Source: Mycobacterium helveticum (GTDB lineage: Bacteria > Actinomycetota > Actinomycetes > Mycobacteriales > Mycobacteriaceae). Taken from it: a DNA stretch of 37,808 nucleotides. Positions 29,160-35,909 of this stretch are shown here, piece after piece. The stretch lies in contig NZ_VMQU01000050.1 in NCBI RefSeq assembly GCF_007714205.1, positions 1 through 37,808 of the forward strand. The letters run 5' to 3'. A program made the translations under genes and the position numbers. Position 1 is the first letter of the stretch. The number at the start of each line of letters is the position of its first letter. The notes under the pieces are model-generated. The model was not told the origin of the DNA and did no database searches. It worked only from the letters and a program-made list of their open reading frames with translations.

Positions 29160-29498
29160 ATGGACATCGCGGTGGTGACGCGCCCCGCGGCCGCGAACGG
29201 GGCTGTCGTGGCAGGCCCCACCGAAAAGTGGTCCGCCGCGGTCACCGGTGTCGGCGCAGCGTCAGCTACGTCACTGTTCGCAAACGACGTTGCGCCGGCC
29301 GGCTTTGCGGCCGCCCGAGCCGTGGGGCCCGGCCGGCGATCGTTGGTGGCGACCCCCACGGGCCGTGCCGCGAACCCGTGCGACGGCGATCTGGCAAACC
29401 GAGCCGGCGCCGCGCGCCGCGCATCGCAGATGCCCACGCCTCGGACAGCTAATTCGCGGTCACCAGGGTTCTTCGCATTTTCAACCCGGTTAAGGTAA
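29160..29498 (+). CDS. Doubtful ORF in the 29088-29667 intergenic stretch
   Basis: The 112-codon frame from ATG 29160 (MDIAVVTRPAAANGAVVAGP) has a moderately mycobacterial third-position GC bias up to about codon 90, but no ribosome-binding site and no recognisable domain. The opposite strand is open too. It may be a decayed gene fragment. The rest of 29088-29667 holds a CTCACCCGT/ACGGG...GTGAG hairpin at 29582-29609 and a GGCCGT-GT-ACGGCC hairpin at 29645-29658, just before element B. I see no RNA gene. Confidence 0.2.
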   Translation: MDIAVVTRPAAANGAVVAGPTEKWSAAVTGVGAASATSLFANDVAPAGFAAARAVGPGRRSLVATPTGRAANPCDGDLANRAGAARRASQMPTPRTANSRSPGFFAFSTRLR

Positions 29499-29667
29499 AC
29501 GGCGGATGACCAAAAGGCGTATCCAACGTAATCCGGGCCGCGGGCAGCCGCGTTTTTGTGAGTTTGCTGGGCATGGAAGTTCTCACCCGTGTCACGGGCG
29601 GCTTGTGAGTTCGCGTGAGCATAATCAGGGGTTTTGGGATTCCGGGCCGTGTACGGCCGGGTTAACT

Positions 29668-29905
29668 GGACGTCTTGATGAAATTAACTGGGGATATCCT
29701 GTATGTCGGTCGCGGCGAGTTGTCGGGGCGCGGTAATTGAGTTTCACTATCGGGCGAGTATGTCGCCGAGACGGTGCAACCTAACGGCTTCCAGAAGGTT
29801 TCCGAATGGTGTCCGGTAGGTGTCCGGAACGGGTCGACGCACTCATGGCGCCGGACCCGCCACGATTGCGCGTCAATGTCGACCGCCACAAGGTCCCCTG
29901 GCACA
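29668..29905 (+). promoter_or_regulatory. Conserved leader element B (upstream of first MFS gene)
   Basis: Box 1 at 29668-29707 (with GATGAAATTAACTGG and ATATCCTGT) matches element C at 29 of 40 positions without gaps. Box 2 at 29839-29905 has the hairpin TGGCG-CCGGACC-CGCCA, then GCGCGTCAATGTCGACCGCC and GGTCCCC. The region between the boxes is about 30 bp longer than in A and C and shares CGAGTTGTC with C. A ribosome-binding site and short ORFs follow, then the MFS gene, whose start is 330 bp after box 2. Confidence 0.6.
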
Positions 29906-29960
29906 GACCGGTACCCGGCCGTCCGAGGATGGCTGCCGGGTATGACGCGGAGGGCAGCAA

Positions 29961-30057
29961 GTGAGGGCAACAAATGGCGGTTGATGTCTCGTGTCGTGTC
30001 TCGCCCGTCGGCGACCGCCAGGCTGTCACGGCCGTGTCATGCGGTGCGCGACGATGA
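29961..30057 (+). other. Short leader ORFs B downstream of element B
   Basis: Two overlapping short frames are possible. GTG 29961 behind GGAGGGCAGCAA encodes MRATNGG and stops at 29984. This start aligns with the ATG starts of leader ORFs A and C. ATG 29974 behind GAGGG encodes MAVDVSCRVSPVGDRQ and stops at 30057 (27 residues, Cys at 7 and 23). Its ATGGCGGTTGA resembles the start of ORF A. Either could serve as a translated leader of the MFS gene. Confidence 0.35.
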
Positions 30058-30235
30058 CGATCCTTCTTCCATGCGGGCGGTGGGCGGTAACGAAATAGGA
30101 GCACTGCCAATCTGTTTCGGATTGCACGTCCCGTAGTCCCGACGATCTCACCGCAACCCGGCTCCCCGCCACGCGAGAAGTGGCTTGCAGGTTGCCGGAC
30201 ATTCTCGTTGCCCGACCGTGAAAGGTGAATACCGC

Positions 30236-31645
30236 ATGGCAAGTACGCGTCGCATCATGGACTGGGATCCGGAAGACGCCGTGGCCTGGGGTGCCGGCAA
30301 CAGCCGCATCGCCCGTCGCAACCTGATCTGGTCGATCGTGACCGCGCACGTCGCGTTTTCGATCTGGTACCTCTGGTCGGTGATGGTGCTTTTCATGCCG
30401 CACGACGTGTACGGCTTCAGCACCGGCGACAAGCTGCTGTTAGGCGCTACCGCAGCTCTGGTCGGAGCGGTCGCGCGCATCCCGTACGCGATGGCGGGCG
30501 CCAGGTTCGGCGGCCGAAACTGGGCGGTGTTCTCCTCGGTCGTGTTGCTGATCCCCACGGCCGGCACGATCGTGCTGCTGGCGCATCCCGGTCTGCCGCT
30601 GTGGCCGTATCTGGTCTGCGCCGCGCTGACCGGCCTCGGGGGGGCCAATTACTCGGCGTCGTTGGCCACCGTGGAAACCTTCTACCCGCAGCGGCTCAAA
30701 GGCTTCGCGATGGGACTCACCGGCGGCGTCGCCAACCTCGGGTCGGCGGCCATCCAGGCGGTCGGTCTGGTCGTGCTCGCCACGGCCGGCCACGAGGCGC
30801 CGTACCTGGTCTGCGCGGTCTACCTGGTGCTGCTGGCACTGGGCGGGCTCGGTGCGGCCCTGTTCATGAGCAACCTTCACTACCGCATCGACATGAGCCA
30901 CCTCAAAGAGGTCCTCAAGGTGGGCGACTCGTGGGGCATCGCGATGCTCTATCTGGTTTGTTCCGGCTCCTTTCTGGGCTTCGCCTTCGCGTTCGGGCAG
31001 GTGCTGCAGCACAATTTCGTGGCCAGCGGGCAGAGCCACGGGCACGCGTCGCTGCATGCCGCCATGGTCGCCTTCACCGGACCGCTGCTGGGTTCGGTGG
31101 CGCGCGTGTACGGCGGTAAGTTGAGCGACCGCTTCGGTGGCGGCCCCATGATCGTGGGCTTGCTGTCCTGCATGATTCTGGGCGGAGGCTTCCTGGTGGT
31201 CGTCAGCACCCACGACGACCTCACCCGCGGCGCCGGCGGTCCGATGACGGGTTTCACGATGGCTGGCTACATCGTCGGCTTCATCGCGCTGTTCATCTTC
31301 GCCGGTGCCGGCAAGGCCGCGGTCTATAAATTGATCCCGTCGGTCTTCGAGGCGCGCAGCCGCGAGCTGGACGTCAGCGACGCCGAACGCCGCCTCTGGG
31401 CACGGGTCAGGTCGGGAACCCTGATCGGGTTCGCCGGCGCGTTCGGCGCGCTCGGGGGCGTGGGGATCAACCTGGTGCTGCGGCAGTCCTACGACCGCGC
31501 CGGCACCGAGACGCCCGCGTTCTGGATCTTCCTCGGGTGTTACGTCGCCGCCGCGATCCTGTCGTGGGCGCGCTACGTGCGGGTCCAGGACAAGGCGGCG
31601 CCGGCGGCGGTACAGACCGGCGCGGAGGTGCCGGTCAACACCTGA
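30236..31645 (+). CDS. NarK-like MFS transporter, first copy
   Basis: This 469-residue, twelve-segment MFS protein is related to mycobacterial NarK3/NarU (RIARRNLIWSIVTAHVAFSI near the start). The two Arg that bind the anion in NarK appear to be kept: Arg81 in VARIPYAM and Arg290 in GSVARVYGGKLSDRFGG. The nitrate signature in the fifth segment is altered, reading GLGGANYSASLATVETFYP, where NarK proteins have GNFAxSMxNI. The ATG is preceded by TGAAAGGTGAA, a sequence also found before the second copy. It lies beside sulfate-activation genes, so the substrate may be sulfate or another oxyanion. Confidence 0.8.
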   Translation: MASTRRIMDWDPEDAVAWGAGNSRIARRNLIWSIVTAHVAFSIWYLWSVMVLFMPHDVYGFSTGDKLLLGATAALVGAVARIPYAMAGARFGGRNWAVFSSVVLLIPTAGTIVLLAHPGLPLWPYLVCAALTGLGGANYSASLATVETFYPQRLKGFAMGLTGGVANLGSAAIQAVGLVVLATAGHEAPYLVCAVYLVLLALGGLGAALFMSNLHYRIDMSHLKEVLKVGDSWGIAMLYLVCSGSFLGFAFAFGQVLQHNFVASGQSHGHASLHAAMVAFTGPLLGSVARVYGGKLSDRFGGGPMIVGLLSCMILGGGFLVVVSTHDDLTRGAGGPMTGFTMAGYIVGFIALFIFAGAGKAAVYKLIPSVFEARSRELDVSDAERRLWARVRSGTLIGFAGAFGALGGVGINLVLRQSYDRAGTETPAFWIFLGCYVAAAILSWARYVRVQDKAAPAAVQTGAEVPVNT

Positions 31646-31672
31646 CCGCAGCCCGGCGGGAATCCTTCGGAC

Positions 31673-31717
31673 GGCAAGAGGGCCGAGGGGGACATGGTCC
31701 CGCTCGGCCCTCTTGCC
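31673..31717. terminator. Long hairpin between convergent MFS and sat operons
   Basis: A perfect 15-bp inverted repeat, GGCAAGAGGGCCGAG at 31673-31687 and its complement at 31703-31717, encloses a second GGGAC/GTCCC stem with an ATG loop. It lies 27 bp after the MFS stop and about 100 bp after the end of the opposing sat operon. It is the expected bidirectional terminator. Confidence 0.85.
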
Positions 31718-31720
31718 TAC

Positions 31721-31816
31721 AGGTTCGGACGCCTACAGGTTCGGACGCTGACAGGTTCGGACGCTGACAGGTTCGGACGCTGACAGGTTCGGACGCTGAC
31801 AGGTTCGGACGCTGTC
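31721..31816. repeat. 16-bp tandem repeat, six copies
   Basis: AGGTTCGGACGCTGAC or a close variant starts at 31721, 31737, 31753, 31769, 31785 and 31801, an exact 16-bp period. The first copy reads GCCTAC in its second half, and the last ends in GTC. It fills the gap between the terminator hairpin and the stop codon of the small sat-linked ORF, whose TGA overlaps the last base pairs. It looks like a VNTR. Confidence 0.95.
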
Positions 31817-32126
31817 AGGCCTCCTGCAGAAAGCGCTCCGTCACGTCGGGGCCCGTCGAGTGCATCTGGATGGAGAGCTCGAGCAGCTTGTCCTTGGCCT
31901 TCTTGGGAAGCAACTCGATGGACTTGGTGGTGGCGGAGTCGTACTTCGCGCCCGCGAACCGCTGCAGGATGACGTTCTTCTGCTCCTCGGTCGCGTGGAG
32001 GGCCAGCAGCCTCATGCCGGCGAACGCCTCCTCCGCCAACTGCGCCATTCCGGCCTTCTCCAGGGCAGCCAAGCGTTCGTCGTTGATCCACACGTTGATC
32101 TTGATGCTGCCGTCGGCTGTGCTCAT
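31815..32126 (-). CDS. Small conserved-looking protein coupled to sat, function unknown
   Basis: This 103-residue soluble protein is mostly helical by eye, beginning MSTADGSIKINVWINDERLA and containing ATEEQKNVILQRFAGAKYDS. It has no Cys, no membrane segment and no signal peptide. Its ATG overlaps the sat stop (ATGA), so it is made together with ATP sulfurylase. Its charged, balanced composition, low in Ala for a mycobacterium, suggests it came with sat by transfer. I do not recognise a named family. It could be an accessory or regulatory subunit of Sat. Confidence 0.85.
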   Translation of the reverse strand: MSTADGSIKINVWINDERLAALEKAGMAQLAEEAFAGMRLLALHATEEQKNVILQRFAGAKYDSATTKSIELLPKKAKDKLLELSIQMHSTGPDVTERFLQEA

Positions 32127-33388
32127 CGGTTGCGCCCCTCCAGTTGGTTCAAGGTGAAGATGGGAAGTCTGTTTTTCAGGTATTCCTCGCTGACGAACGG
32201 TGAACCTTCTCCGTGTTTTGCCGCGGCATCCATGACGACGTCGAACACTTCGGGCCGCATGACCATCCGGGTCGGTTTCACCGCGTCCATCAGGATGCTG
32301 CGGATCAAGCTGCCGCTGAAGCTCTGTGCGGTCGAATCGAAACCGCACAGGGAAGAACTCTGGATGTCCGCACACTCGGGGCTGTACCAATTCTCCCGCA
32401 GGAAAACGGGCTTCAGCCCAAGCTTCTCCCGATAAGCTTGCAGGAGATTCTGTGCATCGTAAGGACCGTAGAAGTCGCCGACACCGGCGTGGTCGCGCCC
32501 AAACATGTGATGCGTGCACCCCAGGTTGGTTCTCAAGATGGCATGGAACAGCGCCTCCCGGGGACCTGCGTAACGCATGTCCCAAAGCGTGAAAGACACC
32601 ATGTGCACATCTTCGCGGAAGTACCCGCTGGTCCGAAGGGCGTTCTGGGCCAACAGGATTGCCTCGTCGATGTAGTCGCCGACCCTCTTTTGTCCCATGA
32701 TCGCGTTGACCAGGACACCGGTCTTCAGTGTGTCGATGGGGAGATCCTCGTTAGCGGCGAACCAGGCCTGTTTCATCAACGCCTCGTGACCGGTGTGCGG
32801 CACATTCCGCGTCTGGTGGGCTACGGCGTGCTGCCAGCCCCGCTGGCTCAACGCGTCCCGGTGTTGGTTGGGTGTGAGCCAGAAGCTCTTGAACGGCTCG
32901 TTGAAGACCGGCTCGTTGATCAGGGTGATGGCACCGCTGAGGAACCGGTTCTGGTACGCCATGGTCTTCTTGACACCCGGGTGCCGGGCGTCCGTCGTGC
33001 CGTACGTCTTCTCGGCCATGCGCCCGAGGTCGTACTCGTAGATCTCCGCGATCTCGAAGATGGCCATCGGCGCGTCGAGGTACTCGAGGACGACGCTGCT
33101 GCCCTCTTTGATGTCGAACTTCTTGATGTCGTCGGCGGACATGTCGAACACGATGGGAATGCTCCACAGCGTCCCGTCCGGCAGCTGCATGTTGTCCAGC
33201 GTCCCGTCCACTTCCTGCCGGCTCATGAATCCCGTGAGCGGGGTGAAGAAACCGTAGGAGAGGCTGATCACCTCGTGCGCGGTCGCCTTGGGTATCGGAA
33301 CGCGCGTCAAACCCTCGATCTGCTTGGCTGCGTTCGCGGTCGACACCCGCTCCACAATCGGTTTGCCGTTGTGACCGACATAGTCCAT
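32123..33388 (-). CDS. sat: ATP sulfurylase (sulfate adenylyltransferase), stand-alone Sat type
   Basis: Sat joins sulfate and ATP to give APS and pyrophosphate. The 421-residue protein has the nucleotide site QTRNVPHTGHE (Gln192, Arg194, Asn195, His198, His201) and GRDHAG at 297-302. QTRNVPHTGHE is, as I recall, the form found in sulfate reducers and sulfur oxidisers. This is the single-chain, GTP-independent enzyme, unrelated to CysD/CysN. ATG 33388 is preceded by GAGGTGG at 7 bases. The frame is open ~55 codons further upstream, but that part lacks Sat similarity. It is transcribed with the downstream 103-residue ORF, divergent from the second MFS gene. Confidence 0.93.
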   Translation of the reverse strand: MDYVGHNGKPIVERVSTANAAKQIEGLTRVPIPKATAHEVISLSYGFFTPLTGFMSRQEVDGTLDNMQLPDGTLWSIPIVFDMSADDIKKFDIKEGSSVVLEYLDAPMAIFEIAEIYEYDLGRMAEKTYGTTDARHPGVKKTMAYQNRFLSGAITLINEPVFNEPFKSFWLTPNQHRDALSQRGWQHAVAHQTRNVPHTGHEALMKQAWFAANEDLPIDTLKTGVLVNAIMGQKRVGDYIDEAILLAQNALRTSGYFREDVHMVSFTLWDMRYAGPREALFHAILRTNLGCTHHMFGRDHAGVGDFYGPYDAQNLLQAYREKLGLKPVFLRENWYSPECADIQSSSLCGFDSTAQSFSGSLIRSILMDAVKPTRMVMRPEVFDVVMDAAAKHGEGSPFVSEEYLKNRLPIFTLNQLEGRNR

Positions 33389-33939
33389 CGTGTTACCACC
33401 TCTTTCCGAGAAAAAGTTCTGCCACTGTTCATCTTTCGGTTCGCCGGGGTACTTCTTCGGGTTACCTGTATCAGCGCTGCACCACCGTCGTCGCTCCCGT
33501 GATGAATCCGTCCCGCTCTCTTCGATGACGGCCACCCCTGCTGTGGTGCTGTGCAAAAACCGATGCCGCGCGAGTCGTCGACAAGCCTATCCAACGCTTC
33601 GCTTGCTCTCGCGGCGAGGTGGGAAGTCCGTATCTCGGCTTCGCTGTGCGGCACCGCGGCCCTCGCCCGGTGCGCGGCGCCAGCTGGCCCGATGTGACAC
33701 GAAAGACACTGACTAGCAACAGTTTTGGAGGTTTCATCGAGCAGGCCAACGGACGGTTGGGCGGGCGGCCCGTGTGGGGGCGGAGCCGCCGGGTGCCTGC
33801 GCGACGGCGCGGGGGACACCGGGCAATCACGCCGCGGTTCGGGGCCCGTCGAGAGGTTAGGCGGGAACGTCGATTTCATGCGGTTGTTGGTCCACTGGCG
33901 CATCCCCGCCCGATGTGACACCCGGCTCGCACCCTGGCT
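33389..33939. other. Intergenic region upstream of sat
   Basis: This 551-bp region serves the sat promoter on the minus strand. No ORF with a ribosome-binding site is evident on either strand. GCCCGATGTGACAC occurs twice in direct orientation, at 33687-33700 and 33908-33921. A weak resemblance to leader box 2 (GTGCGGCACCGCGGCCCTCGC near 33650) and to box 1 (TTTCATCGAGC near 33735) hints at a degenerate fourth leader oriented toward sat, but it is too diverged to call. Confidence 0.35.
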
Positions 33940-34145
33940 GGATGTCTCGATGAAGTTTGCTGGAAATCTCCTGTGCATCAACCCGCTCGAGTTGTCTGGC
34001 GGCCGTTTCTCGGCTTGACTGGCGCCTGAAGAAGTGATCTTGCGGTGTCGAGGCGCGGCCTCAACCTAGCCTGGGCACGCAAGTAGGCGGTGGGGCTCGC
34101 CATAACCGCTCGTCGGACATCGACGGCCAACAGTCCCTGCGGAAC
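33940..34145 (+). promoter_or_regulatory. Conserved leader element C (upstream of second MFS operon)
   Basis: Box 1 at 33940-33979 contains GATGAAGTTTGCTGG and TCCTGTGCATC. Box 2 at 34074-34145 contains GGCGGTGGGGCTCGCC (a GGCG/CGCC stem), TAACCGCTCGTC, ATCGACGGCCAAC and AGTCCCTGCGGAAC. Total length is 206 bp, against 203 bp in element A. The MFS start is 295 bp beyond. The genes behind elements A and C are unrelated, so simple gene duplication does not explain the shared leader. Confidence 0.6.
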
Positions 34146-34199
34146 CGATCAGTACTCGGCCGACAAATGCGTCGGCCACGTGTGACGCAGGAGGGCTAG

Positions 34200-34295
34200 A
34201 TGAGGGCCGATTCACCTTTTTTACCCACCCGATCTTCGGCTGACCGCGACCTGGGCCCCCGGTCCACGTGGCCGGTTGATTGCTGCAGTCGGTAG
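34200..34295 (+). CDS. Leader ORF C (31 aa) with tandem Cys codons
   Basis: ATG 34200 follows GGAGGG (34190-34195). The peptide starts MRADSPFLPTRSS and ends WPVDCCSR, with two adjacent TGC codons three and four codons before the stop. Its ribosome-binding site aligns with those of leader ORFs A and B. Short ORFs with clustered Cys codons are known cysteine-responsive attenuators of sulfur genes in mycobacteria, though those described are leaderless. A CAGGGTT/AACCCTG hairpin at 34387-34425 touches the ribosome-binding site of the MFS gene. Attenuation is my inference. Confidence 0.45.
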   Translation: MRADSPFLPTRSSADRDLGPRSTWPVDCCSR

Positions 34296-34440
34296 CGGCG
34301 AAAAGTCAACCAAGCGCGGTCATTTCGATCGGCTTATCCCGAATCGACAACGGGCCCAACAGCTCCCAAACGTACTCCCTGCGCTGCAGGGTTCTGCGGA
34401 TGGTTGGTTGCCGTCATCAACCCTGAAAGGTGAAAAGCGC

Positions 34441-35909
34441 ATGGCGCGTTCGCGCATCACCGCGTGGAATCCCGAGGACACGGCCGCCTGGACCGCCGGC
34501 AACGACGCCATCGCCCGTCGCAACCTGATCTGGCTCGTCGTCAACGCGCATATCGCCTTTTCGGTCTGGTACCTCTGGTCGGTGATGGTGCTGTTCATGC
34601 CGCAGTCCATCTACGGGTTCTCGACCGGCGACAAGCTCCTGCTGGACGCCGTCGCATCCCTGGTCGGCGCGCTCGTGCGCATTCCCTACTCGATGGCGGC
34701 CAACTGGTTCGGCGGCAGCACCTGGACCACGATCTCGTCGCTGGTGCTGCTGATCCCCACCGCCGGGACGATCCTGCTGCTGGCCCACCCCGGCCTGCCG
34801 CTGTGGCCCTACCTGATCTGCGCGGCGCTGACCGGGCTGGGCGGCGGCAACTACTCCGGGTCGCTGGCCAAGGTCGACGGCCTGTTCCCGCAGCGGCTCA
34901 AGGGCTTCACGCTGGGGCTGACCGGCGGGCTGGCCAACCTCGGGTCGGCGGCGATCCAGGTGGTGGGGCTGGTCGTGCTGGCCACCGCGGGGCACCAGGC
35001 GCCCTACTGGGTGTGCGCGATCTACCTGGTCCTGCTGGCCGTCGGCGGTGTCGGCGCGGCGGTGTTCATGGACGACGTCGTCGCGCACCGCACCGGGCTC
35101 TCGCTGGACAACCTGCGCGCCATCGTCGCGGTGCCCGACTCCTGGGCGATCTCCTTGCTGTACATGTGCGCCTCCGGCTCCTTTCTGGGCTTCGCGTTCG
35201 CCTTCGGTCAGGTGCTCCAGCACAACTTCTCCGCGGCGGGGGAAAGTTCTCCGCGGCGGGGGAAAGCCACGCGTCGGCGGCGCTGCACGCCGCCGAGATC
35301 GCTTTCATCGGACCCCTGCTGGGCTCGCTGGCCCGGATTGTCGGCGGCAAGGTGAGCGACCGCTTCGGCGGCGGCCACGTCACCTTCACCGCGTTCCTCG
35401 CCTCGATCCTGGCCGGCGGGCTGCTGGTCGCCGTCAGCCTGAACGCCGACGGCGCCGAGGACCGGGGGACCCCGGTGACCGGGCTGACGATGGCCGGCTA
35501 CATCGTCGGTTTCATCGCGCTGTTCATCTTCTGCGGCGCCGGCAAGGGGGCCGTGTACAAGCTCATCCCCTCGGTGTTCGAGGAGCGCAGCCGGGCGCTG
35601 GGACTCGACGACAGCGAACGCCACCACTGGGCCCGGGTCAGGTCCGGCGCGTTGATCGGGTTCGCCGGCGCGTTCGGCGCACTCGGCGGGGTGGGGATCA
35701 ACCTGGCGCTGCGGCAGTCCTACGACACCGAGGGCACGGAAACCCCGGCGTTCTGCATCTTCCTGGCGTGCTACGCCGGCGCGGCGGTCCTGACCTGGGC
35801 GCGCTATGTGCGGTCCCCCGCCGAACGAGCGGCGACGTCGGCGCCCCGGGAGCCGGCGACCGGGGAGTCGATCAAGACGGCAGTGACCGAAGGGGGGGTC
35901 CACCGATGA
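34441..35909 (+). pseudogene. NarK-like MFS transporter, second copy, frameshifted by a 20-bp duplication
   Basis: The gene starts at ATG 34441 (MARSRITAWNPEDTAAW) after GAAAGGTGAA and is a close paralogue of the first MFS gene. A 20-bp sequence is present twice in tandem at 35227-35266, shifting the frame, so the reading ends at 35355 after 304 codons, within the eighth membrane region. Removing one copy restores a continuous 482-residue protein (GQVLQHNFSAAGESHASAAL) ending at 35909. The fifth-segment signature reads GLGGGNYSGSLAKVDGLFP. The stop overlaps the cysQ start (ATGA). It may be a true mutation, a reversible switch or a sequencing error. Confidence 0.85.
35227..35266. repeat. 20-bp perfect tandem duplication inside the second MFS gene
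   Basis: TTCTCCGCGGCGGGGGAAAG at 35227-35246 is repeated exactly at 35247-35266. The first MFS gene has only one equivalent segment. The extra 20 bp cause the frameshift. Confidence 0.97.

Noticed and set aside
30077..30136. 20-codon frame MRAVGGNEIG upstream of the first MFS gene
   Set aside because: It has no ribosome-binding site before its ATG and does not align with leader ORFs A or C.
28716..30235. Insertion sequence or transposon scar in the 1.5-kb gap
   Set aside because: No transposase fragment, terminal inverted repeats or target duplication were seen. The repeated elements there match the leaders of other genes.
31673..31816. CRISPR array
   Set aside because: The repeats are contiguous 16-bp units without spacers and no cas genes are present. 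The hairpin beside them is a terminator.
33388..33556. Extended N-terminus for Sat from a GTG or ATG upstream of 33388
   Set aside because: The extra ~55 residues do not resemble Sat, whereas ATG 33388 has a well-placed GAGGTGG.
33389..33700. CLSCH in a minus-strand frame upstream of sat, resembling a heme c site
   Set aside because: The frame has no start or ribosome-binding site, carries no signal peptide, and its composition is non-coding. The motif is chance.
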